From Teichococcus coralli (GTDB lineage: Bacteria; Pseudomonadota; Alphaproteobacteria; Acetobacterales; Acetobacteraceae), in the NCBI RefSeq assembly GCF_009829925.1, contig NZ_SNVJ01000011.1, positions 1-64,000 on the forward strand: a DNA stretch of 64,000 nt, written 5' to 3'. Shown one piece after another: positions 1-9,070 of this stretch; positions within the stretch are counted from its first letter, which is position 1, and each line of letters starts with the position of its first letter. The translations under genes and the position numbers were made by a program. The notes below the pieces were generated by a model that saw only the letters and a program-made list of their open reading frames with translations, made no database searches and had not been told where the DNA came from.

Positions 1-213
1 AACGTCAGCTTCGAGGCAACAGGCAGCGCTGCCTCGGATGAAGCGGTGGCCGCCCCTGAAGGCGCGCTGCCGGGGGCCGGAGCGGAGGAGATCCAGCTCA
101 TCGCCGAGCACCCGCCTGTCGCGGAGGGGCCGTCCCTTGCCGCGGGCATGTGGCCCGTGCCGGCCGGGTTCGTGGCGCCGACGATTACGGCGGCGGAGCT
201 GGTGCTGGCCTGA
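1..213 (+). CDS. C-terminal end of an unidentified protein (partial)
   Basis: The frame starting at base 1 is open for 70 codons and ends at a TGA at 211-213. The fragment is Ala/Gly/Pro/Glu-rich and finishes GFVAPTITAAELVLA. No start is visible, so the gene enters from the left edge. I do not recognise the family. It is followed by 163 bases holding a two-hairpin repeat and then pdxA, so it probably ends a separate transcript. The reading is supported only by an open frame with GC-rich third positions. Confidence 0.5.
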   Translation, partial: NVSFEATGSAASDEAVAAPEGALPGAGAEEIQLIAEHPPVAEGPSLAAGMWPVPAGFVAPTITAAELVLA

Positions 214-261
214 CGGCACGCGGCGGCGCTCCGCTGTGCCGGAGCCTGCCGCCCGCCGGGC

Positions 262-345
262 AATGGAGGGGGGAGTCCGGGGGCATTCAATGCCCCCGGC
301 GGGGCGAGGCCGGGAGGGGCGGCGCCCTCTGGAACCCCGCCATGA
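262..345 (+). repeat. Two-hairpin intergenic repeat, copy B1
   Basis: The first hairpin has perfect 10-base arms at 277-286 and 290-299 around TCA. A second GC-rich hairpin lies around 314-329 with a GGC-type centre. The same order and the flanking GGxGTCCGGGG / CCCCGGCGG words recur at 44461-44522 (inverted) and 46012-46080. It lies after the end of the upstream gene, so it could act as a terminator or mRNA-end stabiliser. That role is inferred. Confidence 0.6.
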
Positions 346-376
346 CGGCGAACACGGCCTGCGTTATAGCAGGCCC

Positions 377-1366
377 ATGGACACGCAGCGCCCACCCCTG
401 GCCCTGACGATGGGCGAACCCGCCGGCATCGGCGGCGAGATCGCCGCCAAGGCCTGGAGCGTGCTGCGCCAGGAAGGCCCGGCCTTTTTCTTCCTCGGCG
501 ACCCCGCGCTGCTGCCCGGCGTGCCGCACCGGCGCATCGCGAGCCCCGCCGAGGCCGCCGCGGTGTTTCCCGAAGCGGTGCCGGTGCTGCCGCTGGACCT
601 TCCCGCGCCCGTCACCCCTGGCCGGCCGGACGCACGCAACGCCGCTCCGGTGATCGCCGCCATCGAGCAGGCCGTGGCGCTGGCGCGCAGCGGCGCAGCG
701 GGCGGCGTCGTCACCAACCCGATCCAGAAGTCGGTGCTCACCGCCGCCGGCTTCCGCCATCCCGGCCATACCGAATTCCTCGCCGAGCTGGCGCCGGGCG
801 AAGGCCCGCCGGTGATGCTGCTGGCCGCCGCCGGGCTGCGCGCCGTGCCCGTCACCATCCACCAGTCGCTGCGCAGCGCCATCGCGCGGCTGGACGCGGC
901 GCTGATCTGCCGCATCGCCCGCGCCACCGCCGCCGGGCTGCGGCGGGACTTCGGCATCGCCGCGCCGCGCCTCGCCCTCGCCGGGCTGAACCCGCATGCG
1001 GGCGAGGATGGCACCATGGGCACCGAGGACCGCGACATCATCGCCCCCGCCATCGCCACCCTGCGCGCCGAGGGCATCGACGCGCGCGGCCCCTTCCCGG
1101 CCGACACGCTGTTCACGCCCCATGCCCGCGCCGGCTACGACGTGGCGCTCGGCATGTACCACGACCAGGCGCTGATCCCGGTGAAGACGCTGGACATGGC
1201 CGGCGGCGTCAACGTCACGCTGAACCTCGCGGTGGTGCGCACCAGCCCGGACCACGGCACCGCGCTCGACATCGCGGGCCAGAACCGGGCCGATCCCGGC
1301 AGCCTGATCGCCGCGCTGCGCCTCGCCGCGCAACTCGCCGACCACCGCAGGAACCAAGCCGCATGA
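377..1366 (+). CDS. pdxA: 4-hydroxythreonine-4-phosphate dehydrogenase PdxA
   Basis: This enzyme of the DXP-dependent pyridoxal phosphate pathway oxidises 4-phosphohydroxy-L-threonine with NAD+. The 329-residue length fits the family. Visible hallmarks are MGEPAGIGGE at the N-terminus, HPGHTEFLAEL, NPHAGEDGTMGTED and YHDQALIPVKTL; the histidines of these motifs supply the metal site. The ATG at 377 is chosen because the protein then begins just before the conserved glycine-rich start; the frame remains open upstream, but that part has no family similarity. The stop overlaps the pdxJ start by four bases (ATGA), so the two are translationally coupled. Confidence 0.95.
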   Translation: MDTQRPPLALTMGEPAGIGGEIAAKAWSVLRQEGPAFFFLGDPALLPGVPHRRIASPAEAAAVFPEAVPVLPLDLPAPVTPGRPDARNAAPVIAAIEQAVALARSGAAGGVVTNPIQKSVLTAAGFRHPGHTEFLAELAPGEGPPVMLLAAAGLRAVPVTIHQSLRSAIARLDAALICRIARATAAGLRRDFGIAAPRLALAGLNPHAGEDGTMGTEDRDIIAPAIATLRAEGIDARGPFPADTLFTPHARAGYDVALGMYHDQALIPVKTLDMAGGVNVTLNLAVVRTSPDHGTALDIAGQNRADPGSLIAALRLAAQLADHRRNQAA

Positions 1367-2103
1367 CCCCGCTGCGCCTCTCGGTCAACGTCGACCACGT
1401 CGCCACCCTGCGCAACGCGCGCGGCGGCCGCTTCCCCTGTCCCGTCGAGGCGGCACGCGCCTGCCTCGCCGCCGGCGCGGACGGCATCACCGTGCATCTC
1501 CGCGAGGATCGCCGCCACATCCGCGACGAGGACGTCCGCCGCCTCGGCGCCGAGCCCGGCCTGCGGCTGAACTTCGAGATGGCGGCGACCGGGGAGATGG
1601 TGGGCATCGCCGAGGGCCTGCGCCCCGCCGCCTGCTGCATCGTGCCGGAGAAGCGCGCCGAGCTGACCACCGAGGGCGGGCTGGACGCGCGCGGCGCCGG
1701 GCCCTTCCTCGGCGAGGCGGTGCGCCGCCTGGCTGCCGCCGGCATCGAGGTCGCGCTGTTCGTCGAGCCCGACCCGGCGCAGATCGCCGCCGCCGCCGCG
1801 CTCGGCGCTCAGGCGGTGGAACTGCACACCGGCACCTATGCCGATGCGCCCGAAGCCGCGCGCGGCCCGCTGCTGGCGCGGCTGCGCATGGCGGCGGCGG
1901 AGGCCGGGCGGCTCGGCCTCGCCTGCCATGCCGGCCACGGGCTGGATTTCGAGACGGTGCGCGGCGTCGCCGCCATCCCGGAGGTGGTGGAGGTCAGCAT
2001 CGGGCATTTCCTGATCGGCGCCGCCGTGTTCCAGGGCCTCCCGGCCGCGGTGTCCGGGATGCGCGCCGCCATCGCGGCCGGGCGCGGCGGCGGGAGGAAC
2101 TAG
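1363..2103 (+). CDS. pdxJ: Pyridoxine 5'-phosphate synthase PdxJ
   Basis: It condenses 1-deoxyxylulose 5-phosphate with the PdxA product to make pyridoxine 5'-phosphate. It has 246 residues, the normal TIM-barrel size. Motifs include LSVNVDHVATLRNARGG at the start (first catalytic segment), DGITVHLREDRRHI, the ELHTGTYAD loop and GHGLDFETV. It overlaps pdxA by four bases, and the two consecutive pathway steps are encoded together. No third gene follows; the next gene starts 127 bases later with its own Shine-Dalgarno site. Confidence 0.96.
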   Translation: MTPLRLSVNVDHVATLRNARGGRFPCPVEAARACLAAGADGITVHLREDRRHIRDEDVRRLGAEPGLRLNFEMAATGEMVGIAEGLRPAACCIVPEKRAELTTEGGLDARGAGPFLGEAVRRLAAAGIEVALFVEPDPAQIAAAAALGAQAVELHTGTYADAPEAARGPLLARLRMAAAEAGRLGLACHAGHGLDFETVRGVAAIPEVVEVSIGHFLIGAAVFQGLPAAVSGMRAAIAAGRGGGRN

Positions 2104-2230
2104 GCGCCCACGCCCGGCTGCCGCCTGGCCGCCCTCCAGCCTGCACGCATCGCGATCAAAATTCCCCCCGAACATTGCGCAGGGGTGGCTTCGCGGTGCA
2201 GTTTGCAGGTCCGGATGCTGGAGGAACGAT

Positions 2231-4363
2231 GTGCTTGTGAAGAGGCTCCCTGCCTGGTTGGCGGTGCTCACCTCTTCGGGCTTCAGCGGCGGGCACGACT
2301 CCGGCGGCGGGATCAGGGGCGCCAGGGGGCGGCGCCAATGGCCGCTGGCGGCCCACCTGGCCCTGCTTTGCATGGTGCTGCTGCTGCCCGTGCTGCTGCT
2401 GTCGGGGGGCCTGGGCCGCCTCTACCTGTCCACCGAACGCAACGCGCTGCGGCAGGAGGCCCTGTCCTGCGCGCGCAACATCATGACGCTGGTGGAGCGC
2501 GACATGGAGGGGCAGGTCGCCGCCCTCCAGGTGCTGGCCGCCAGCCTGCCGCTCGAATCCGCCGGCTTTCCCCATCTCGCCGCGCTGGCCAGGGAGGCCG
2601 GGCCCGCGCTCGGCGGCGAGGTTACGCTGCATCGGCCGGGCGGCGTTCCCGCGCTGGCGCCGCCCGTTCCGGTCCACAGCTTCGCCGAGGCGCGGCGCAA
2701 CCGCTCGCCCACCGTTTCCGGCCTCGTGCAGCAGGCGCCGGGCGAGCCTTTCCTGGTGGTGGTCACGGTGCCCGTCCTGCGGAACGAGGAGGTCGCCTAC
2801 CTGCTCAGCCTGAACCTCAACCCGGAGCGGCTGCTGCAGCGGCTGCGCGAGGTGCGGCTGCCGGAGGGCTGGATGGCGCTGCTGGTCGATGGCCAGCGGC
2901 ACCTCATGGCCCGCTCGTCGAGGCAGCAGGAGTTCCAGGGCCGGCTCATCTCAGAGGAGGCGCAGGAGGCCAGCAGCGCCACCTCCAACTTCTGGTCCGC
3001 GCACAGCTTCGAGGGCGAGCCGGTGCTGATCGCCTCGGCGCTGTCCTCGCCGCTGGGCTGGCGCGCCGGCGTGCTGGTGCCGACGCGTGTCGCCGAGGGG
3101 CCGCTGCGCCGCTCCCTGCTGCTGCTGGGCCTGGGCGCGGGGCTGCTGGGAACGCTGGCGCTCGGCCTGGCGATCGTGTTCGCCCGGCGCATCGCGCGCC
3201 CCGTGCAGCGCCTGGTGCGCGCCGCGCACCGGCTCGGCCGGGGCGAGCCGGTGGAGCCTCCGCCGACCTCGATCGAGGAGGTTTCGGCGGTCGGGGCGGC
3301 CATGGCGGAGGCCAGTGTCACCCTGCGGCTCCGCGAGCAGGCCCTGGCCGAGAGCGAAAGCCGCCTGGCGCGCGCCCTGGAAGCGGCGCAGGTCGGCACC
3401 TGGGAATGGGAGGTGCCGAGCGGCCGGCTTACCGGCTCGGTGGGGCGGGAAGCCCTCTACGGCCTGTCCGAGGGCAGTCTGCCGACGCATGCGGCCATGG
3501 AGGCCGTGATTCTCTCGGAGGACCGTCCCCGGCTGCACCAGGCCGTCACGGCGGCGCTCGATCCGGCCGGCCCCGGGCATTACGACGCGCTGTTCCGCGT
3601 CCTTTGGCCGGACGGGCAGGTGCGCTGGCTGCGCCGGCAGGGTGCGGTGGTGGAGCGCCTGCCCGATGGCACCCCGTTGCGGGTGAGCGGCGTGGTGATG
3701 GACGTCACCGCGGCGCGGGAGGCCGCCCTGCGCGAGCGGCGGCTCGCCAGCGAGGTGGATCACCGCACGCGCAACGTGCTGAGCGTGGTGCAGTCCGTGC
3801 TCCAGATGAGCCGCGCCGACAATCCCGCGCGCTTCGTCGATGCGGTGAAGGGCCGCGTGACGGCGCTGGCGCGGGCCCATACCCTGCTGGCCAACGCGCA
3901 GTGGCTCGGCATCGCGTTCCACGACCTCGCGCGGGAGGCGGCGGGAACCTGCCAGGCGGGCGGGCGGATCGCGCTGCAGGGGCCGCCGCTGACCATCGCG
4001 CCCCATGCCGTGCAGCCCCTTGCCCTGCTGCTGCATGAGCTGGTCAGCAACGCGGCGCATCATGGCGCGCTCTCGGAGGAGCGGGGGCAGGTCCGGCTGT
4101 CATGGACGCGCCAGCGGGAAAGCCTGCTCTTCTGCTGGCACGAACGGGGCGGCCCGCCGGCGCGCCAGCCCGCCCGCCAGGGCTTCGGGCTGAGGGTGGT
4201 GGAGAACACGGTGCGGCGGCAGCTCGGCGGCACGGTGGAGATCCACTGGGAGGCGGAAGGGCTCGATTGCCGCCTGCACTTCGAGGCAACCCGCCTGCTG
4301 CAGGAGGGTGACCTCGCCGCGCCGCCCATGCTGCCGCCGGGGCTGCTGCCGCTGCGGGCCTGA
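2231..4363 (+). CDS. Membrane sensor histidine kinase, HWE/HisKA_2 type, with HAMP and PAS
   Basis: This is a 710-residue transmembrane kinase. Order: TM1 (about 38-61), a periplasmic Cache-like region (about 62-290), TM2 (about 294-318), HAMP (to about 372), PAS (about 380-500, LEAAQVGTWEWEVPSG), then the HWE kinase core. The phospho-acceptor region reads EVDHRTRNVLSVVQSVL, the N box LLHELVSNAAHHGALS, and the FCWHERGGPP and GFGLRVVENTVRRQLGG blocks are typical of HWE kinases. The start is a GTG six bases after a clear GGAGGA. No response regulator is adjacent, so the partner is unknown. Ligand unknown. Confidence 0.88.
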   Translation: MLVKRLPAWLAVLTSSGFSGGHDSGGGIRGARGRRQWPLAAHLALLCMVLLLPVLLLSGGLGRLYLSTERNALRQEALSCARNIMTLVERDMEGQVAALQVLAASLPLESAGFPHLAALAREAGPALGGEVTLHRPGGVPALAPPVPVHSFAEARRNRSPTVSGLVQQAPGEPFLVVVTVPVLRNEEVAYLLSLNLNPERLLQRLREVRLPEGWMALLVDGQRHLMARSSRQQEFQGRLISEEAQEASSATSNFWSAHSFEGEPVLIASALSSPLGWRAGVLVPTRVAEGPLRRSLLLLGLGAGLLGTLALGLAIVFARRIARPVQRLVRAAHRLGRGEPVEPPPTSIEEVSAVGAAMAEASVTLRLREQALAESESRLARALEAAQVGTWEWEVPSGRLTGSVGREALYGLSEGSLPTHAAMEAVILSEDRPRLHQAVTAALDPAGPGHYDALFRVLWPDGQVRWLRRQGAVVERLPDGTPLRVSGVVMDVTAAREAALRERRLASEVDHRTRNVLSVVQSVLQMSRADNPARFVDAVKGRVTALARAHTLLANAQWLGIAFHDLAREAAGTCQAGGRIALQGPPLTIAPHAVQPLALLLHELVSNAAHHGALSEERGQVRLSWTRQRESLLFCWHERGGPPARQPARQGFGLRVVENTVRRQLGGTVEIHWEAEGLDCRLHFEATRLLQEGDLAAPPMLPPGLLPLRA

Positions 4364-4376
4364 GGCCGGGGCATCA

Positions 4377-4412
4377 GGAAGCCGCGGGAGAAGCCATTCT
4401 CCCCCGGCTTCC
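4377..4412. terminator. Bidirectional terminator-like hairpin between convergent genes
   Basis: There are 16-base arms at 4377-4392 and 4397-4412 with one mismatch and a GCCA loop. It lies in the 63-base gap between the end of the HWE kinase and the end of the DapA-like gene. There is no strong T tract on either side. Role inferred from position and symmetry. Confidence 0.6.
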
Positions 4413-4426
4413 GTCTGCCGCGCCGC

Positions 4427-5365
4427 TCAGCGCAGCTTGCCGGCCCGCGGGTCCTTCCGCGCCACGCGGGCGAGCAGGTACTCCACCTCGCTCCTCGCCT
4501 TGGCGGTCAGCGCCGCGCCCGGCTTGCGCTGCGCGTCGGAGGCGATGATGCCGCGCTTCGCCATCACATACTTCCGCACCGCGAGCCCGGTCGGGCCCTG
4601 CTGCTGCTCGTAGCGCAGCAGCGGCAGGTGCGCGTCGAACAGGTCGTGCGCCGCGTCCCGCTGCCCCTCGGCCTGCAGGCGCACCACGTCGCAGAGCATG
4701 TCGGGGAAGGCGTAGCCGGTCATCGCGCCGTCGGCGCCGCGCTCCACCTCGAAGTCGAGGAACAGGCCGCCATTGCCGCAGAGGATGGAGATCGGGCGCA
4801 TCGAGCCGTCCGCCTGGAAGCCGCGCAGCGTGGAGATCTTCTCCAGCCCCGGCCAGTCCTCGTGCTTCAGCATCACGCAGGAGGGGCTCTCCTGCACGAT
4901 CCTGCGGATCACCGCCGGCGTCATCACCACGGAGAAGGTCTGCGGGAAGTCCTGGATGACGAAGGGCACGTCCTCGCCGACCGCCTCCGCCGCCTGGCGG
5001 TAGTAGGTGGCGATCTGGTCGTCGGTGCGCAGCGTGTTGGGCGGCGCGATCATCACCCCGGCGGCGCCCTTGTCCATCGCGGCGCGGGCGAGGCCGCGCA
5101 TGGCGGCGAAGCCCGGGGCGGAGACGCCGACGATCACCGGCAGTCCCCCGGCGCGGCGGATGAAGCGGGTGGCGATCTCCAGCGCCTCGGCCTGGTCGAG
5201 CTTGGGCGCCTCGCCCATGACGCCGAGCACCGTCATGCCGGTGCTGCCGACCTCGCGGTAGAAGTCGGTCATGCGGTCGATCGAGTCGAAGTCGATCCGG
5301 CCATCGGCATGGAAGGGCGTGGGGGCGATGGGGTAGACGCCCCGGGCGGTGTGGTCGAGCGGCAT
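4427..5365 (-). CDS. Dihydrodipicolinate synthase/N-acetylneuraminate lyase superfamily protein
   Basis: This 312-residue TIM-barrel class I aldolase belongs to the DapA/NanA family. The Schiff-base lysine is in the segment SCVMLKHEDWPG (near residue 167), and VLGVMGEAPKL corresponds to the GTTGE-type substrate loop. The tyrosine expected in the YNxP motif of true DapA is absent: the segment reads FVIQDFPQTF. Lysine biosynthesis is therefore unlikely, and a catabolic 2-oxo-acid lyase or dehydratase is more probable. The gene stands alone on the minus strand, convergent with the upstream kinase. Confidence 0.85.
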   Translation of the reverse strand: MPLDHTARGVYPIAPTPFHADGRIDFDSIDRMTDFYREVGSTGMTVLGVMGEAPKLDQAEALEIATRFIRRAGGLPVIVGVSAPGFAAMRGLARAAMDKGAAGVMIAPPNTLRTDDQIATYYRQAAEAVGEDVPFVIQDFPQTFSVVMTPAVIRRIVQESPSCVMLKHEDWPGLEKISTLRGFQADGSMRPISILCGNGGLFLDFEVERGADGAMTGYAFPDMLCDVVRLQAEGQRDAAHDLFDAHLPLLRYEQQQGPTGLAVRKYVMAKRGIIASDAQRKPGAALTAKARSEVEYLLARVARKDPRAGKLR

Positions 5366-5439
5366 GGCTTCCTCCGGCTGACGCGACGCCCTGCTTTACC
5401 GGAGAAGCCGCCGGGCGGGAACCGGCGGCCTTTGCCGGC

Positions 5440-6087
5440 TCAGGCCAGCCCTTCCAGCATCGCCTGGGCCAGTTCGACCTCCTCGGCGTTCACCCCGTGG
5501 AAGTCGCCCTCGTAGAGCCGGGTGGTGACCGCCGCGCCGAGGCCGCGCAGCACCGCCTCCGTCTCCAGCACGCGCGGCTCGGGGATATGCGCATCCCGCC
5601 GGCCGCAGCCGAGCAGCACCGGGGTGCCGCCCAGCGCATCCACCGTCTCCGGCGCCGGCAGCCGGTCGCCGATCAGCCCGCCGCTGAGGCCGATCACCGC
5701 GCCCAGCGGCGCCCGCCGCCGCGCCAGGAACTCCAGCGCCAGGCAGGCGCCCTGCGAGAAGCCGAGCAGCGCCACCCGCTCCGGCGGCAGGCCGCTGCCC
5801 GCCACCAGGTCCTCCAGCACGGCGAGCGCCGAGGAGAGGAAGGGCTCGTTGCGCGCCACCGGCTCCAGGAAGCGGTGCGGGTACCAGGTGTTGCCCGCCG
5901 CCTCCGGCGCCAGCCAGGCCATGCCCGGCGCCGCGACGTGGCGCGCGAGGCCGAGCATGTCGGCCGCGCCGCCGCCACGCCCATGCACCAGGATCAGCGC
6001 CGCCCGCGCGCTCTCCAGCGGGGTGCCGGCCTGGGCGACGGGGCGGCCGGCATGCGGTCCCGCCCCGCCGGTCCGCAGCCCGCTCAC
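5440..6087 (-). CDS. Alpha/beta hydrolase, carboxylesterase/phospholipase (YpfH/MhqD-like)
   Basis: This 215-residue serine hydrolase has [14 protein letters not shown], the nucleophile elbow [12 protein letters not shown], an acid loop near [13 protein letters not shown] and a catalytic histidine in YEGDFHGVN. The start is a GTG overlapping the stop of the upstream dioxygenase gene (GTGA), so the two are coupled. A dioxygenase plus this carboxylesterase matches the mhqE-mhqD pairing known from Firmicutes quinone-resistance loci. The longer open frame upstream is only the shadow of the dioxygenase gene. Confidence 0.88.
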   Translation of the reverse strand: MSGLRTGGAGPHAGRPVAQAGTPLESARAALILVHGRGGGAADMLGLARHVAAPGMAWLAPEAAGNTWYPHRFLEPVARNEPFLSSALAVLEDLVAGSGLPPERVALLGFSQGACLALEFLARRRAPLGAVIGLSGGLIGDRLPAPETVDALGGTPVLLGCGRRDAHIPEPRVLETEAVLRGLGAAVTTRLYEGDFHGVNAEEVELAQAMLEGLA

Positions 6088-7028
6088 AGCGGCTTCAGCC
6101 CGCGCTCGATGGCCTCGCGCCGCGGCTCCAGGAAGGGCGGCAGGGCGAGGCGCTCGCCGAGCTGGTCCTTCGGCTCGTCGGCGTCGAAGCCGGGGCCGTC
6201 CGTCGCGATCTCGTAGAGGATGCCGTTCGGCTCCCGCACGTAGAGCGAGCGGAAGTAGTAGCGGTCCACCGGGCCGCTGGAGCGCAGGCGGAACTGGTTG
6301 AAGCGGTCCACCCAATAGCCGTACTCCTCGTCCCGCACGCGGAAGGCGACGTGGTGCACGCTGCCGGCGCCGGGCTGGTGCGCCGCGAGATGCGGCTCGA
6401 CCCGCATGTGCAGCTCGGCCGCCGGCCCGCCCTCGCCCATCTCGTAGACCTGGACGTCCACCGGCCTCGGCTCATCGCTGCGGTAGCTGCGGCCGCGCCG
6501 CATCGCCATCACCTCGGTGACGAAGGCGTCCGAGCGGCGCAGGTCGGGCACGCTCATGGTGATCGGGCCGAGGCCGCGGACCTGCTGCGCCGCCGGCACC
6601 GGGCTGCGCGCCCAGGGATGCGCCTCGCCGGCGCCGCCATCGTCCACCAGCGCGAGCCGCTGCCCCTCCGGGTCCTCGAAGAGGAGCTGCAGCCGGCCGT
6701 CGATCTCGCGCACCGGCTCGGCGCTGACGCCCTCGGCCGCCAGCCGCTCGGCCCAGAAGCGCAGCGCCGCCTCGCCGTTCACGCGCAGCGCGGTGCGGGT
6801 GATGCTGTGGGTGCCGCGCCGCTCGCGCTCCACCGGCCAGTCGAAGAAGGTCAGGTCGGTGCCGGGGCTGGCCTCGCCATCGGCGTAGAACAGGTGATAG
6901 GCGCTGGTGTCGTCCTGGTTCACCGTCTTCTTCACCAGCCGCATGCCCAGCACGCGGGTGTAGAAGTCGTGGTTGCCCCGCGCATCGGCGGAGACGGCGG
7001 TGAGGTGGTGAATTCCGTGCAGCTGCAT
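6084..7028 (-). CDS. Ring-cleaving dioxygenase, VOC/glyoxalase superfamily (MhqA/MhqE-like)
   Basis: It has 314 residues with two vicinal-oxygen-chelate halves. The N-terminal half starts [19 protein letters not shown], with a metal-ligand histidine. The second half has [29 protein letters not shown] and [19 protein letters not shown] (ligand histidine and glutamate). The family cleaves or detoxifies hydroquinone-type aromatics. The ATG at 7028 is preceded by AAGGAGG at good spacing, favouring it over the upstream in-frame start. It is coupled to the carboxylesterase and lies 162 bases downstream of wrbA on the same strand. Confidence 0.9.
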   Translation of the reverse strand: MQLHGIHHLTAVSADARGNHDFYTRVLGMRLVKKTVNQDDTSAYHLFYADGEASPGTDLTFFDWPVERERRGTHSITRTALRVNGEAALRFWAERLAAEGVSAEPVREIDGRLQLLFEDPEGQRLALVDDGGAGEAHPWARSPVPAAQQVRGLGPITMSVPDLRRSDAFVTEVMAMRRGRSYRSDEPRPVDVQVYEMGEGGPAAELHMRVEPHLAAHQPGAGSVHHVAFRVRDEEYGYWVDRFNQFRLRSSGPVDRYYFRSLYVREPNGILYEIATDGPGFDADEPKDQLGERLALPPFLEPRREAIERGLKPL

Positions 7029-7190
7029 GGCTGCCTCCTTTCGCGGGCCGCATGGCGCGGCCGGCGCGGCGGGCACCGGCCCTCCGCGGCGGGGCTTGCG
7101 CCTCCAGCCTCGTCTCTGTCAGGCCCGGTTCGCGCCGCCGCCGAGGATCGGCGGCGGCGACCGGGCAAGCATGGTTGGCGCCGGGGCGCC

Positions 7191-7802
7191 TCAGCCGCGC
7201 CCGCGCACCAGCGCGGCGGTCACCTCGGCCACGTGGCGGCCCTGGTACTTCGCCATCTCCAGCTCCGCCTCGCTCGGCTGGCGGGAGCCGTCGCCATTGG
7301 CGATGGTCGAGGCGCCATAGGGCGTGCCGCCGCTCACCGCGCTGATGTCGGTCAGCCGCTTCTCGCTGTAGGGCAGGCCGACGATGATCATGCCGAAGTG
7401 CATGAGGTTGACGATGGTGGAGGTAATCGTCGTCTCCTGCCCACCATGCTGGCTGGCGGTGGAGGTGAAGACCGAGCCCACCTTGCCGACCAGCTTGTCC
7501 TGGAACCACAGACCGCCGGTCTGGTCGAGGAAGTTGGCCATCTGCGCGGTCATGCGGCCGTAGCGCGTCGGCGTGCCGATGATGATGGCGTCGTAGTCCA
7601 CCAGCTCGTTCACCGTGGCGATGGGGGCCGCCTGGTCGAGCTTGAAGTGGCTCTTCCTCGCCACCTCCTCCGGCACCAGCTCCGGCACGCGCTTCACGGT
7701 GACCTCGGCGCCGGCCACCTGCCCGGCGCCCTCGGCGATGGCCCTGGCCAGCGTCTCGATATGGCCATAGCTCGAATAGTAGAGGACCAGGATCTTGCTC
7801 AT
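7191..7802 (-). CDS. wrbA: NAD(P)H:quinone oxidoreductase WrbA
   Basis: This is a 203-residue flavodoxin-fold enzyme that reduces quinones by two electrons using FMN. The FMN phosphate loop is at the N-terminus ([14 protein letters not shown]). [34 protein letters not shown] and [16 protein letters not shown] are WrbA signatures. It diverges from the LysR gene across 102 bases that hold a strong palindrome, and a ring-cleaving dioxygenase and a carboxylesterase follow. Regulation by the divergent LysR protein is inferred. Confidence 0.95.
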   Translation of the reverse strand: MSKILVLYYSSYGHIETLARAIAEGAGQVAGAEVTVKRVPELVPEEVARKSHFKLDQAAPIATVNELVDYDAIIIGTPTRYGRMTAQMANFLDQTGGLWFQDKLVGKVGSVFTSTASQHGGQETTITSTIVNLMHFGMIIVGLPYSEKRLTDISAVSGGTPYGASTIANGDGSRQPSEAELEMAKYQGRHVAEVTAALVRGRG

Positions 7803-7860
7803 GGGGCGGTTCCTTGCTCGGGGAAGCGATGCGGGGAAGGTGCGTTCTCGGCGGCCGATG

Positions 7861-7874
7861 CGCAACACGTTGCG
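7861..7874. promoter_or_regulatory. Short inverted repeat in the wrbA-lysR gap
   Basis: Arms CGCAA and TTGCG are separated by four bases, just outside the larger palindrome at 7881-7909. It may be a second, weaker regulator contact, since LysR proteins usually bind a recognition and an activation site. This is speculative; only the symmetry is seen. Confidence 0.3.
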
Positions 7875-7880
7875 GAGAAA

Positions 7881-7909
7881 CGCATCGTTCGCTAGACGCG
7901 AACGATGCG
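7881..7909. promoter_or_regulatory. LysR-type operator palindrome overlapping the lysR start codon
   Basis: There are perfect 12-base arms at 7881-7892 and 7898-7909 around TAGAC. The dyad contains T-N11-A (TCGCTAGACGCGA), the general LysR-type box. The right arm includes the lysR ATG at 7905-7907. Binding here would block lysR expression directly and could control wrbA, 79 bases away. Confidence 0.7.
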
Positions 7910-8864
7910 GCCTGACATCGAGGCGCTGGCCACCTTCGTCCAGGTGGTGGACAGCGGCACCATCACCGCCGCCGCGGCGCGGCTCGGCCTGGCGAAATCC
8001 GTGGTCAGCAAGCGCGTGGCGGTGCTGGAAACGCAGCTTTCCGCCAGGCTGTTGCACCGCGCCCCGCGCCGGGTGACGCCCACCGAGGCGGGCAGCCTGC
8101 TCTATGAGCGCGCACGCGCCCTGCTGGGCCAGCTCGACACCGTCGCCGACGAGGTGATGGCCCGCTCCGGCGCGCTGCAGGGCATGATCCGCCTCGCCGC
8201 GCCGCTCAGCTTCGGCATCCGCTACCTCGGCCCGCTGATCGCCGACTTCATGCGGCGCTACGAGGGCATCGAGGTGGTGCTGGACCTCGACGACCGGCAT
8301 GTGGACCTGTTCAGCGGCGGCTACGACCTGGCGCTGCGCAGCGGCCGGCTCGGCGATTCCGAGCTGCGCACGCGCCGCCTCGGCACCAGCAACCGGGCGC
8401 TGTGCTGCAGCCCCGACTACGCCGCCCGGCACGGCCCGCCCCCGAGCCTGGAGGCGCTCGCCGCGCATTCCTGCCTCGGCTACGCCAATGCCGCCGCCGG
8501 GCATATCTGGCGCTTCGCTCCCGTCGGCGGCGGCGAGCCGCGCTCCCTAGTGCTGCGCGGCCGGATGGTCGCCAACAGCGGCGAGGCATTGCTGGACGCC
8601 GCCCGCGCCGGAATCGGCCTCGTCGTGCTGCCCACCTTCCTGGTGGCCGAGGCCGTGCGCGCCGGAGACCTCATCCCGCTGCGCATCCCGGGCTGGGAGC
8701 CGGTGCCGGACACCATCCAGCTCGTCTATCCGCCGACTCCGGCCATGCCACTCAAGGTGCGGGCGCTGATCGAGCACCTGGCCGGCGCCATCCGCGAGCC
8801 CTTCGCCTGGGATGAGCCTTTCGAGCGTTTCCTGAAGCCCGGAGGCAGTGTTGGGGGAGAATGA
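7905..8864 (+). CDS. LysR-family transcriptional regulator
   Basis: It has 319 residues. The N-terminal winged helix-turn-helix (about 1-60) includes [26 protein letters not shown] and [19 protein letters not shown], followed by a type 2 periplasmic-binding-fold effector domain (about 90-300). It diverges from wrbA, and its start codon lies in a 12-bp palindrome, which suggests tight autorepression. It is therefore the likely sensor for the quinone-related genes. Its stop codon lies inside the first hairpin of an intergenic repeat element. Confidence 0.92.
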   Translation: MRPDIEALATFVQVVDSGTITAAAARLGLAKSVVSKRVAVLETQLSARLLHRAPRRVTPTEAGSLLYERARALLGQLDTVADEVMARSGALQGMIRLAAPLSFGIRYLGPLIADFMRRYEGIEVVLDLDDRHVDLFSGGYDLALRSGRLGDSELRTRRLGTSNRALCCSPDYAARHGPPPSLEALAAHSCLGYANAAAGHIWRFAPVGGGEPRSLVLRGRMVANSGEALLDAARAGIGLVVLPTFLVAEAVRAGDLIPLRIPGWEPVPDTIQLVYPPTPAMPLKVRALIEHLAGAIREPFAWDEPFERFLKPGGSVGGE

Positions 8865-9025
8865 ATTCTCCCCCGGCCCCCCTCTTCCTTCTTTTCTGTC
8901 GGTTTGAGGCGCGTGCAGCCCCGGCGACTGCTGCCAGGCGGATCATCAGGGGTGCCTTTGTCCCAGGCGAAGCCGAAAAAACTGACAGAAAAAAGAAGGG
9001 GGCCTGGGGGAATTCATTCCCCCAG
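8852..9025. repeat. Intergenic palindromic element, copy A1 (full)
   Basis: The left hairpin has arms 8853-8862 and 8865-8874 (GGGGGAGAAT and its complement); the right hairpin has arms 9004-9013 and 9016-9025 around TC. Inside each hairpin lies a C-run/T-rich stretch ending in CTGTCGGTTT or, inverted, AACTGACAGAAAAAAG. The ends are thus imperfect inverted repeats of about 50 bases around a GC-rich core with CCCGGCGACTGCTGCCA. The lysR stop codon forms the loop of the left hairpin. Confidence 0.75.
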
Positions 9026-9070
9026 TCTTTTCCGGCACGCTGAACCCTCGTCCAGCAGGGAGCGACGCCC

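Noticed and set aside
38-376. Long N-terminal extension of pdxA
   Set aside because: The open frame continues upstream, but it overlaps a different reading of the previous gene and the B1 repeat. PdxA family length and N-terminal motif fit the ATG at 377.
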